Shown: piece after piece, positions 12,472 through 21,606 of the stretch
Layout of the letters: every line of letters starts with the position of its first letter
Position numbering within the stretch: the first letter of the stretch is position 1
NCBI GenBank assembly: GCA_011763485.2
Contig: JAANSK020317039.1
Span: forward strand, 1 to 30,011
From: Isoetes engelmannii
Lineage: Eukaryota; Streptophyta; Lycopodiopsida; Isoetales; Isoetaceae
DNA: 30,011 bases
Direction of reading: 5' to 3'
Made by a program: the position numbers and the translations under genes
The notes under the pieces: model-generated
The model's database searches: none
Told to the model about the DNA's origin: nothing
The model's input: the letters and a program-made list of their open reading frames with translations, nothing else

Positions 12472-13251
12472 TTGAGTTTTGTAGTGCGGGAGGGGGTTTC
12501 TCGCATGGTTTGAACTAAGATTCTTGGGGCATATTGTATATGAAACTGTACGTTTTAAGAAGTTTGAGGAGCTTAATTGCAGGGAAAGTTTATTGCTTTT
12601 TTTGGTATGGTTCTTGTGCAATTTTGTTGGTGTTTTGCATGGTATAAAAAAAGAAACATTGGAGGACGCACGTGGGTAGATTTGCCTGGCAGACATGTGT
12701 AGAATACATGCTGTGCAGTCCCGACATCCTATGTTTAGTCCTGTGCTCTGCATTTGAACTGCCATTCCAAAATGAGTTAAACTGTTAGTAGGGCCGAATT
12801 ATTTTGGCGACTTGCATCCTTACTTTTACCCAGGGCTTCTGTTTGCTCTGGCGAGGCTGCGGCTTGGAGGATTCAGGCGTGTAGATGCTTTGATCAGGGT
12901 GCTGGCCGCCTTAGACCTCTGAGCCGCTTTAGGCTTCTGACGCGGTTTGTGTTTCTGTTATGCAAGGATTGAGGTCCGAGAAGGAATGGAAATGCAGATC
13001 CGTTGTTTTCTTTTTTCCCTTTTCATTTGTAGCTTTTCCGTAGATTGAGGGCCGATTCAGGCGGATTCAGGCCCAGAGCTAGCGATTGAACCCCAAATGG
13101 GTAGTGCAGCCATCGTTTCGCTTTGCCACAGAAGGCCTCCTTTTTTTTTTTTTTGCTCAGAGGTTCTCGATGTTTTTTATTTTTAAAAATTTGTAACATT
13201 GCTGTGTTTTGCACCATTGGAACTGGCAGGGAAACATACCTGCCATCCAAA
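12472..13251. other. Spacer between the two direct repeats
   Basis: About 780 bases without a recognisable gene. It contains a T15-16 run at about 13140-13155. If the flanking repeats are terminal repeats, this would be the interior of a small non-autonomous element; otherwise it is simply spacer of a segmental duplication. Confidence 0.4.
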
Positions 13252-13394
13252 GCTTCGAGCCACATTAGATTTCCTCCACCCAATTGAGTGCTGCCACGTC
13301 ACCTAATAATAACATTAGCAATTCTATACCTAAGGAATTATATTGTATGTTTTGGTATAGTCCCTTATGATTCCAATATTCATAGCATACCTCC
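13252..13394. repeat. Direct repeat, right copy (about 143 bp)
   Basis: Partner of 12329-12471. The pair differs by single substitutions and one- or two-base changes in its 3' half, and both end in a CATCCC or CTCCC run. Confidence 0.85.
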
Positions 13395-14008
13395 CATCTT
13401 CAAATCCTTGGTTCCCAAGGATCATAGAAGTATCATGGGGGATTCACTCATGTATAAGGAGGGTATGCCATTTGCGTGCAAAGGGTAGCAAGACCACCCC
13501 CTCCACACGATTTCTTAAAAGCCAATTTTGACCCCTTTCAAATAAAATTTATCTAGGATAATGCAAAAAATACCAAAAAAGAACCTCTCCTCGACACTAT
13601 ATGTACAAAAATGGGTTGAAACCCTTCTACTTGGATCTGCACTATGTTTTTACCTAAAAAACTAAAAAACGGTGAATCCCCCTTGAGACGTATATGTGTT
13701 TGAAACCCATTCTCTGTGTCACCCAGTGAGCATGGTTTCAACATTTAGTCCCTTCGAAAACACGTTCCTAGATCACCCGATGAGTCATAGCTCATTCTTG
13801 GTGGACATCCTACTTGCATGTCTTAAGTTATTTACTTTTAGGTAACTAACCTCGTAATAACTCCATTAATCGTGGCCTCCACGGGTTTTGAGTTGTGCAC
13901 GTATTCTTCACTCTCCCATATGGCCTCGGAGAGTGATTGACCTCATTACAAATTCAAGTACTCTGCGATATTCCTATTGTGCAGCCTTTAAATGCGAGTG
14001 TCTAGAAT
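13395..14008. other. Intergenic, nothing recognised
   Basis: No intact coding sequence, RNA gene or terminal repeat is seen. Short open frames on both strands show no motif. Confidence 0.5.
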
Positions 14009-14072
14009 CGCCTCAGGAGTTCATTAATTTTGGACTTCATTCGCCTTAGGAGTTCATTAATTTTGGGCATTA
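14009..14072. repeat. 32-bp tandem duplication at the 5' edge of the plus-strand LINE fragment
   Basis: Units starting TCGCCTCAGG (14009) and TCGCCTTAGG (14041) share AGTTCATTAATTTTGG. The second unit runs into the LINE coding end, so the duplication probably involves LINE sequence. Confidence 0.85.
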
Positions 14073-14245
14073 TGGATGGGGATGGGCACTTTGTACAGCA
14101 GTAGTTGTAGATTTTTGTGTGTGAGATGATGGAGTGTTGGGGTACCGCTGTCTCTTTGGGGCAGCTCACTTTCCTCTGCACTTGCTTTGTAACATTATTA
14201 TTCTTTTAATTCATTGGGATTCAGTTCTTCAAAAAAAAAAAAAAA
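14041..14245 (+). mobile_element. 5'-truncated LINE, 3' end only, plus strand
   Basis: The frame ending LGIMDGDGHFVQQ-stop (about 14064-14108) matches the C-terminus of the larger minus-strand LINE (LGVVDDDGHFVQP-stop). The 3' untranslated region is also shared: GAGATGATGGAGTG, a TTTAAT block and a final TTCTTC. It ends in an A15 tail at 14231-14245. Only about 200 bases of the element remain. No convincing target-site duplication was found, so the left edge is approximate. Confidence 0.8.
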
Positions 14246-14330
14246 GTCCAATCAATTCCCTTTTTGTAGACAAGACTTGATAGAATCAGTAATATGCTAA
14301 AATTTATCTGCAATGCCCCTTATAATCAAG

Positions 14331-14384
14331 ATGGTCACATGTGATGACATGGCATGTGCCGTGTCGATATTTCTATCTCTAACA
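14331..14384. repeat. Dispersed repeat, copy B (partner at 9018-9086)
   Basis: Carries the same TGGTCACATGTGATGACATG and GATATTTCTATCTCTAACA blocks as copy A in the same orientation, with a shorter spacer. Confidence 0.75.
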
Positions 14385-14568
14385 GTTGCATGGATGCCTC
14401 TAAAAGTTCAACTACTTTTATTGTTAGAATTGAATTAAATTGAATTGCTAGAATTGTTAGAGCAGGTGTGCGAAGAAGAGGCCATTCATAATGGATTTGA
14501 CTGGCTAAAAGGCAAAGTCTGGCAGTCTCCACATAACGCAAACTTCCAATAAGTCCGCTATTACTGTT

Positions 14569-14676
14569 AAGGCTTTTCCCTCGAGAACCCTTCGATGCAG
14601 GGGTTTTTAAGTCCTAGTCAGTAAGGATTTTCCCTCGAGAAGCCTACGATGGGGGCTTTTTAAGGTCTTAGCTAGT
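14569..14676. repeat. 54-bp tandem duplication, each unit a stem-loop followed by T's
   Basis: Units at 14569-14622 and 14623-14676 both begin AAGG-TTTTCCCTCGAGAA. Each can fold a 7-bp stem: 14584-14590 with 14601-14607, and 14638-14644 with 14654-14660. The third base pair counted from the loop is C-G in unit 1 and G-C in unit 2, a compensatory change. A run of T follows each stem. The host sequence was later split by the LINE at 14695. Confidence 0.7.
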
Positions 14677-14680
14677 AATA

Positions 14681-14694
14681 GGCTTGTTGTGCTC
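14681..14694. repeat. Target-site duplication, left copy (14 bp)
   Basis: GGCTTGTTGTGCTC, identical to 15564-15577. It sits directly beside the poly-A (T on this strand) end of the minus-strand LINE. Confidence 0.92.
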
Positions 14695-15563
14695 CCTTTT
14701 TTTTTTTTTGAAGAACTTTTCCACATTAAATTAAAAGGATAGCAATGATACAAGGTGAGTGAAGAGGAAAATGAACTGCCCCGAAGAGACAACGATACCC
14801 CACCACTCCATCATCTCCTCAACTACGGCTGAACAAAGTGCCCGTCATCATCCACAACCCCCAGGAAGTTCCGCCAAATGGCAAACTTCTGTTCCGCCAA
14901 TCCTGGAAACACCAGAAAACTCTGGAACAATTTGTACCTAAGACGGGGGATCAGGGAAGCCGAAGGCTGCTGGATCCCCTGAAAAATCCACAGCTGCCGC
15001 CGTTTCCAGACCAGCCATACCAGCCAAGCCACACATAAGTGCAACAGAAGTGGCCAAGCACCTGGATACAAATGCAGCAGCAATTGCTGGCTGGTCAGCC
15101 GAACCTGGAACCGAGCCCGAACCCAGTCCCAGGCCGCCTGCAAGTGAGGGCAGAGGACCAGACCATGCTCCACCGTCTCAAGATGAAGACCACAACAAGG
15201 GCACAGAGGACTCACCCCTCGCCTAAACCTGCTCACCAGGGCAGTCACCCTGATACAACGGTGCACCACCTGCCACAGAAGCACCCTGATCTTCGGAGGG
15301 GGAAGGGTACTCCACGTCCAAACCCAGACGGAGCGCCAGCGGGAGCCCGGAAGCTGCAGAGAGCACTTGCCAGAAGGAGGCAAAGTGTCATGAATAACTA
15401 ACGCACGGTAGGAAGAACGCACAAAGCATGAAGCGTCAACGTCAGGATGGACCTTCCAAACCTGCACCACCACAGCATCTTGAAGCAGTACAGGTATGTG
15501 TAGCGGAATGCTATGGGCCATCTGCTTCCAAATAATCCGGTCACTAGCCCTCAGGCAAAACCG
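14695..15563 (-). mobile_element. 5'-truncated L1-type LINE insertion (869 bp) with zf-RVT domain
   Basis: Bounded exactly by a 14-bp target-site duplication. The minus strand reads through an open frame from the element's 5' edge at 15563 to a stop at 14823-14825, then a 3' untranslated region and a poly-A tail (T13 at 14697-14709). The encoded C-terminus carries the reverse-transcriptase zinc-binding domain typical of plant L1 ORF2. It has the LPPPKIRVLLWQVVHRCI pattern followed by CPCC-x7-H-x4-C (CxxC, EHGL, LC). The polymerase core is missing because reverse transcription stopped early. The frame in the element has no stops, and with the short duplication this suggests a fairly young insertion. 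The first 11 or so codons of the apparent 257-codon frame are host sequence beyond the junction. Confidence 0.93.
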
Positions 15564-15577
15564 GGCTTGTTGTGCTC
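15564..15577. repeat. Target-site duplication, right copy (14 bp)
   Basis: Identical to 14681-14694. Joining the flanks restores an uninterrupted GCTC-TTTTTGTATTGGG host sequence. Confidence 0.92.
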
Positions 15578-15890
15578 TTTTTGTATTGGGTCCCATATAT
15601 CTTTTGGTCTCCGTAGACGATAAAAGTCAATTCAATTCAATATATAGTTATTTTCCCCTTTTCTCCTCAGTCACACGAGACATATATCTAGAATGCTTTT
15701 ATTCAGAGGAGTTGGTATGGTTTGCATTTTGTCATAAGAAGATGCTAACACGTCGATGGGTTGCCTGTTTGAAGTCTATGATGAATTTTTTTCATTTGAG
15801 AGATGATTGTCAATTGCTATCCCGCATGAGTTTAATATGAAACTATGCAATCATTTTCATATTACACACCCCCCCCCCCTCGCGAAACAC
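15578..15890. other. Intergenic, continuation of the host repeat split by the LINE
   Basis: No gene is recognised. A C12-type tract lies near 15869-15880. Confidence 0.4.
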
Positions 15891-15899
15891 ATTAATGTT

Positions 15900-18642
15900 T
15901 GCAAAGTCATCATGAAGAGCTTTATTCTCTTGCTAAAGTTAAAAAGAGAACACTATATGAGTCAAGCAAATATATAAGCAAGTAGCCAAATAGAAGTAGG
16001 TTATGTACAAATATAGGCCATTCCTCATGTGTGGAATTTTGCTCATGCCCTGCAACAACTATGGTTACCTTGATGTGTGAATCAAGATAGTTAAATCTTC
16101 CTCCTATAAGAAAAGGATAAGAGAGAAAGAATAACATATCATTACATCTACTACATATTGTTTGATCTAGAAGGAATTTTCTCTTGCATTCACATTTTTG
16201 TACTAGAAAGTTATTATGTGGGGAGGTTGTAGGAAGATGTATTATGTGGAGAGAGATTAAAAATTGGATCTATAATTGGATGTGCACTCGGGCTAAACGT
16301 GAGAGGGAATGTTGTACGCAACTCTAACTCTTTCATGAAAATGCAAATTGTTTTGAGTGTGATTGAATTTGGACGAAGCAAATAAAATTTCTTAAATTAC
16401 CATGCTTAACAATGTGGCTATTCTACATTCTCTTTTATCTTACACACGTTTATTCATTCTTTCACGTATCTTTGCTTATTCATTCTTTCACGTATCTTTC
16501 ACGTTCTTTCTAGTACTTACTTGTAGGTTCATCACATTACTCAATTTCTTTTAACTGTGCATCTACTTTCACATCAAATGTTCAAAAACTATGAAGTATC
16601 CTAACATAAACCTCAATTTCTAATTACATTGCTAGAGAATCTCCAAAGAAGTACTCCATGCAAGTAGAAAGTCTATGTGTCTTTGTCTCTATTCATAGAG
16701 TCGTTGATACACTAGCACATGTATGTTTGGCCACGTATTATCTCTAGTACATAAGAACAAAATAACTATATTGAGAAGAAGTATTCCCCAATATATAATA
16801 TACAGCTCCAGAGAATGAAGGAAGAAAATATTTGAAATACCTTCATAACCATCATGCCATTTTCTTTACAATAGTTAAATGATGCAGCATCCCAAGGAGT
16901 AGGCATTGGGTTATGGTTAAATCTGTTTTGACTTGTTTAAGAGGTTTAGTGACCGAAGACAGCTTAGCAGGCTCGAGCAGTTTTCTCTACTGGTGTACAT
17001 GGATATAATCTTGATACTTGCCAAGCGACCCCACCCCTCCCAACCCCCCAACAAATGATATTATAAATGTAGTAGACATACTAGGCTCATTCAAACAAAG
17101 AAATTGTATCTATATCTATAATCTAAAAAACCGCCTCAATTTACAATAATCATAATCATATTCGGTGAATTACCAAGGCCAAAGTTGCATATAACGATGG
17201 TATAGCATAATTTAGGATAAAAATATCTTTTTCCACAAAAAAGCATCAACCCTCACAGTCCATGAGATGGCATCTCGCTCTGACAGGATTTTAAAGATAT
17301 CTAGAACCTCCTTGGCTACTCGCAACTGCAATACAAATCAGATGGCAGAATCTTTGCTTTCGACTTGTTAACCTTGGCATTTTAGGCTTTCCTTACTAAC
17401 TTCAATAATTTAAAGTTTTCGATGATCCACTTATTCAAGTCAGTTAAACTAACTTAAACTTATAATTCTTTGTTATTGAGCTGTGTCTAGCATGATACGC
17501 GAAATATTTGTATGTCAAGCTTGCTTCCATCATTTAGCTAGTAATTACCTGTAGCAAAGAGTAGTTAAAAATGCTTATGCAAAAAACACCTCCAAAGGTT
17601 TACAGCTTAACCTGCCATAACAAGTAAAAGCGAATAAGCTTAACCATTCAATACATTTCATGGAGCAAATGCCATGCACAACATGAAACAAATGGAAACT
17701 GTGCAATAGAGTTGGACCGTTGGCTAGGTTTTCATAATAATGAGTGGATATTTTTGAGAGCCTAAATTGTTTTGTAGGCCCTCTTCCTTTATATAATGCA
17801 GATATTAACTTGCATGGACAAACTGAATTGTAGGTTTATTTGGCACAAAGAAAGATATTTGTAACACAAAACAAAATAGAAATTGGTCTTTGAGCAATGC
17901 GTACCTTCCATATATTATGCTCAAAACCCAAATATATGCAAATATAAAGATATTATATGAATGAAGCTGGTCGATTCTGTAAAAACAAAGCGCATACAAA
18001 GACATTGATCAAATACAGTTAGAACATGTTCCTCCTCCCCGACTCCTTGAACTGACATTGTATGTATTGGGCCGTATGAGATACATTCTGCAACGTAGGG
18101 AAGTGTATGTGCAGTTGCTCAAGATATGCTAATCCTTGGAGAATTCAACTAAAATAACTTGTAAAGATAACAAATTAGAAAGATGGCACAACTTCCACAA
18201 GGTCATGGGATTTGTTTTAAGGCATCAGAGTGGTATATGCATATACTTTCTAGTTTACACAGTGCAGTCTCTGCACCAAATTCTGACAACTCATGAATAC
18301 TGCAGCCAACAATACGGAGTAAGAGCAAACTTCCATGTCTACCCCATGAAGATGGATCTTCTTCAATCTGCATCTTTTTAATTGAATGCTCGTCAAATCA
18401 AGCATCGCATTTGATCAAATCGGCTTCGCATTTGATCCCCATTGAATTCTTTGTAGTTCAGGTAGCGCATTTGGTCCTTGTCTGGCAACTTAATACCACA
18501 GTTCTGGATCTAAAGAATAGCAAGTTTGCTGAATGCAATATGCATCTTCCCTAGTAGAGCACATACTAAAATCATGGCATTCCTTGAATCCATGTTTCAC
18601 AAGAGTTGAAGGCATCCTTTGAAATCGCTCATTGACCATAAG
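15900..18642 (-). other. Possible unrecognised minus-strand gene or pseudogene (exon-like islands)
   Basis: Several minus-strand segments have plant-like splice edges and open coding. (a) 18567-18642: acceptor TTCTTGCAG, donor GTATGT, reads LMVNERFQRMPSTLVKHGFK and on. (b) 17257-17325: acceptor TTGTATTGCAG, donor GTGAGG, reads LRVAKEVLDIFKILSERDAI and on. (c) 16841-16922: donor GTATTT, reads PMPTPWDAASFNYCKENG. (d) 16069-16103: acceptor TTCTTATAG, donor GTAACC. (e) an exon-like start at 15932 after the acceptor TTCTCTTTTTAACTTTAG. I do not recognise the protein. The phases of neighbouring islands do not all agree, so exons may be missing, or this is a decayed or chance set. No function is claimed. 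Confidence 0.25.
16451..16502. repeat. 26-bp tandem duplication
   Basis: The unit TATTCATTCTTTCACGTATC plus TTTGCT occurs at 16451-16476 and again at 16477-16502. It is pyrimidine-rich on this strand. Confidence 0.85.
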
Positions 18643-18723
18643 CTGCAAGAATAGACGTGGTAATTCATCCCCTCTCTGCTTTCCCTGCCTCATCAAAACA
18701 CAATGATCCAGCTCATCTTCCAT

Positions 18724-19570
18724 CTATCAACAATTAGTCTGCACATCTTCTATCTGCCATCCCCCCTAGCCAGGCCCATGCCATCATAGCGATGCCTCTG
18801 GTATATTTGATGGAATATAATCCCCTAGCTCCTTTAATAAGTCATTTCCCTCTCCACCCCACGGGTTGTTCCCTACAGGCAACCCAAAAAAACTATCTAG
18901 CATCTTCCTAATACATTGTACATGTCAATACTCCAGCTTGTCTATTTCTATACTCCTCCATGCCAAATGTTTTGCTAGATTTCCAAGACCACTCATATAA
19001 AATCTAGCTTTCAACATATCGTTGTACTCATCCAAAAAAAAAATTCGATCACTAGACTCATTACGCAATCATCAACATACGCTATCATGCAAAATTTGCC
19101 ATCTACCTTTTTCTTATGTTGAAGCGGTAGAATTGATGGAGAAAGACTGAAGCAAGAAGCGCCTTTTGGCACATCAAGGTATGGAAGAGATGAAGATGGG
19201 AGGAGCAACTGTGAATATGATACCGATCACACCAATGATCCAAATCTTTAAGCTTCCAAAGCCATATAACAAGACTTAATTAGATAAAACGATGTCTCAC
19301 AATTTATAAACCATCTAGAGATGTTAAGCAAACTACTTATCTAAAATTTCTCAAGTTAATTCCTATGGATGCAGAGCTGTGTATTTTCAACCAAAGTAAA
19401 CTTCATGGTTTTATGGTCTCTAAATCCTAAGATATGATCTTGCAAAGTTGGCTATTCAAAAATTGTACATAGTAACTGAAACTTGCATGTTTCAAGTCTG
19501 AACAAGACATCCTGATCTGGCTCTTAAAGCAGCAGATGCCACATCGTTAGTTACATGTTCTGTAGTGTGA
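18724..19570. other. Intergenic, nothing recognised
   Basis: Short open stretches occur on both strands but no protein motif, RNA gene or terminal repeat could be supported. Confidence 0.5.
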
Positions 19571-19710
19571 GGTGAATGTAACAATGTGCATATGACCACA
19601 AGAGTTGTGACAGAATAAGACAAAACTGATGCGTGCCCATGGTGAATATAACAATGTGCGTATGATCACAAGAGTTGTGACAGAATAAGACAAAACTGAA
19701 GCATGCCCAT
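19571..19710. repeat. 70-bp tandem duplication
   Basis: Copies 19571-19640 and 19641-19710 share GGTGAAT-TAACAATGTGC and a 30-base CACAAGAGTTGTGACAG block with few differences. Confidence 0.92.
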
Positions 19711-20327
19711 GGCAATTCTGTACCTAGAATTGACCATCAAATTTAACTAGTTGATGTTGCATTTTGCGGGGGGAATTCCACATCCATTCCTGTATAGAAT
19801 TTGAACCTCTTTACAGGTTTGGTTGTTGTCAAACTCCTAAATTGCATCGAAAGGCCTAAAGAACAAATTTTATGTGGTCTTTAGCTTTCTATCTACAAGA
19901 CCTTCAGTCAGATTTGGATGGTCGGTTGAATTCTCCTCATCCTCGTCCTCGCCTGCTTGTATTTAAGACTATCGGAAATACACGAATTTATACTATAGTT
20001 TCTCGGAAATTCTTAGAAAATCTTGTAAAAATAGCCTAAACTAAAAAAAAAAAAAATGGTCTAACCCCCAATTTCGAACCCTACAATACTTTTGAAGTCA
20101 ATAATAAGTTAAAATTCCAACAATTTAGTGACGAAGTTGCGAACTGTGAGTTGAACTGCGGAGCTGCAAGCCGATGTAGCAAACTGCGAGCCGATGTAAT
20201 GCGGGCCGACGAAAGAAGCCATTCTTAGAAGCCGTCATTCTTAGAAGTCGTCATGGATATGGATAAGGTAAGCTAAAAATTACTTCTCGGATTGTCAATT
20301 TAACTTTAGGCTAATCATAGAATTAGG
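19711..20327. other. Intergenic, short internal repeats only
   Basis: An A14 tract occurs at about 20043-20056. Near 20160-20250 short words (GAGCCGATGTA; CATTCTTAGAAG) are repeated two or three times. No gene is seen. Confidence 0.4.
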
Positions 20328-20390
20328 CATTATCTGATTCAGTTTCCTACTCCTAGATTATCAAACGCATTATCTGATTCAGTTTCCTAA
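20328..20390. repeat. 23-bp direct repeat at 40-bp spacing
   Basis: GCATTATCTGATTCAGTTTC plus CTA occurs at 20328-20350 and 20368-20390. Confidence 0.9.
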
Positions 20391-20489
20391 GCCTGGAAAA
20401 CCACCAGTTACCACGTGGATGCCAAACTGGCGCCATGTAAAAGCTCAATCTTATAGGTTTGGATTTGGATGCACAGTCATAAAGAATTA

Positions 20490-20673
20490 TGGGCCATGCC
20501 TGAACAAGTACATGAAAGTAACATTTAGTAAAAACTATGGACCAAAACGACAGGGTTGAATTTAGAATTATTTTGTCACAAAAATTGCAGCCCCAATAAG
20601 GGCCATGCCTGAAGTACTGAAATAGCATCATGTCCAGAAGGTAACATTCAATACAATGGTGGACCAAAAAGAC
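20490..20673. repeat. Diverged duplication about 110 bp apart
   Basis: GGGCCATGCCTGAA...AAGTAACATT or AGGTAACATT...GGACCAAAA-GACA occurs at about 20490-20551 and again at about 20600-20673, with insertions in the second copy. It lies just upstream of the cysteine-rich gene. Confidence 0.7.
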
Positions 20674-20855
20674 AAGAGAAGAGGGCAGGAAAGGCAAGGA
20701 AGAAAAAGAGGTGGGAAATGTTGAAGAATCACATTAAATGTGGAAGAAAAATGGGGGTAATCCTGGCCCTTGGCTGGGGCAAGGGTTTTGCTACTTATGG
20801 TCATTCAGGAAAGTAAGCACATAACATAACATTCAGATCTGGTCTGGACTGTGCA

Positions 20856-21131
20856 ATGGAGATAATGGAAATGAAGATTGGAGCATTTGTGATAGCCATC
20901 TTGCTGCTTTTGGGTATTTGGCTGCAGCCTGCCAATGCTCAATGCAATGGCATTATCAATTACTGCGCACAGTCCGTGCTTTCAAATGCCTTCCCTTCTA
21001 CTGCCTACTGTGCTGCTATTAAGCAACTCAGTGGCTTCCAACTTTGCAACTGTATGAGGCCTTATCCTCCCCAATATTATGGCTCTGCTTGACAAGTTGA
21101 TAGGAGATGTGCCATCAATCCTCCTTGCTGA
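20856..21131 (+). pseudogene. Secreted nsLTP-like (type-2-like) cysteine-rich protein, copy 1, interrupted by TGA stops
   Basis: The ATG at 20856 opens a 78-codon frame. Residues 1-28 form a clear signal peptide (hydrophobic core AFVIAILLLLGIWL, cleavage predicted after ANA). The mature part has C30, C37, C52 and a CNC pair at 64/66, then PYPPQYYG, before TGA at 21090-21092. Spacing and the PS...CAAIKQL...LCNCM pattern fit type-2 nonspecific lipid transfer proteins, secreted four-helix proteins that bind lipids. In the same frame past the stop the sequence continues RRC-INPPC, with a second TGA at 21129-21131. Both TGAs are CGA in copy 2, so they look like CpG-to-TpG decay. Residue 51 is Tyr where the family has the first Cys of the CC doublet. 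It could still yield a short five-cysteine secreted peptide. Confidence 0.65.
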
Positions 21132-21550
21132 GCCTGTTATCTAGTTATAACTAGCCTACTTATAAGTATATGTGTAGCAATAAACCAGGCTTCCATTTGG
21201 ATGGCAGTTATCTCTTTTGACATGTTTTATATTCTGCTACAAAACATACAGAATAAGAATTTATTATCTTCTTATCAAGTGTGCTGCTATTAAGCAACTC
21301 AGTGGCTTCCAACTTTGCAACTGTATGAGGCCTTATCCTCCCCAATATTATGGCTATGCTCGACAAGTTGGTAGGAGATGTGGCATCAATCCTCCTTGCC
21401 GAGCCTGTTATCCAGTTATAACTAGCCTACTTATAAGTATATGTGTAGCAATAAACCAGGCTTCCATTTGGATGGCAATTATCTCTTTTGACATGTTTTA
21501 TATACTGCTACAAAACATACAGAATAAGAATTTATTATCTTCTTATCAAG
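21009..21550. repeat. 271-bp perfect-register tandem duplication covering the 3' half of the nsLTP-like gene
   Basis: Copies are 21009-21279 and 21280-21550. Both begin TGTGCTGCTATTAAGCAACT, and the base run TGTGC recurs at 21551 right after copy 2, which is the microhomology expected at the breakpoint. They differ at only a few bases, including the two CGA/TGA codons. The start codon and signal peptide are not duplicated. Confidence 0.95.
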
Positions 21551-21606
21551 TGTGCAGTTTGATGTTTGCTGGTCCGGGACTTCGGTCCCTGTTTTGTTTT
21601 GTTTAA
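21280..21606 (+). pseudogene. nsLTP-like partial duplicate, copy 2, lacking start and signal peptide
   Basis: The frame from the CAAIKQL segment is open and keeps CGA at both sites that are TGA in copy 1. It encodes CNC, RRC, PPC and RAC, i.e. the C-terminal six cysteines. After CRACYP the frame runs on into a hydrophobic tail to 21606, so the true family stop has been lost or lies beyond a splice site. With no ATG or signal peptide in frame it is probably not expressed alone. Splicing from copy 1 into copy 2 could in principle rebuild a secreted product; I found no clean in-phase GT-AG pair that does so. Confidence 0.6.

Noticed and set aside
13141-13155. T15 run as the poly-A tail of a third minus-strand LINE
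   Set aside because: The adjoining sequence does not match the 3' untranslated region shared by the two identified LINE copies and no target-site duplication was found.
14584-14610. Intrinsic (bacterial-style) terminator: stem followed by T's
   Set aside because: Plant RNA polymerase II does not use such terminators; the structure is reported as a repeat stem-loop instead.
14759-15401. Three plus-strand open frames of 60-120 codons
   Set aside because: They are antisense shadows of the GC-richer LINE ORF2 fragment on the minus strand.
19011-19208. Minus-strand frame containing YVDD, reminiscent of reverse transcriptase
   Set aside because: The residues around it (MIAYVDDCVMSLVIEF) lack the hydrophobic context and flanking motifs of Copia or LINE polymerases; a four-residue match is chance.
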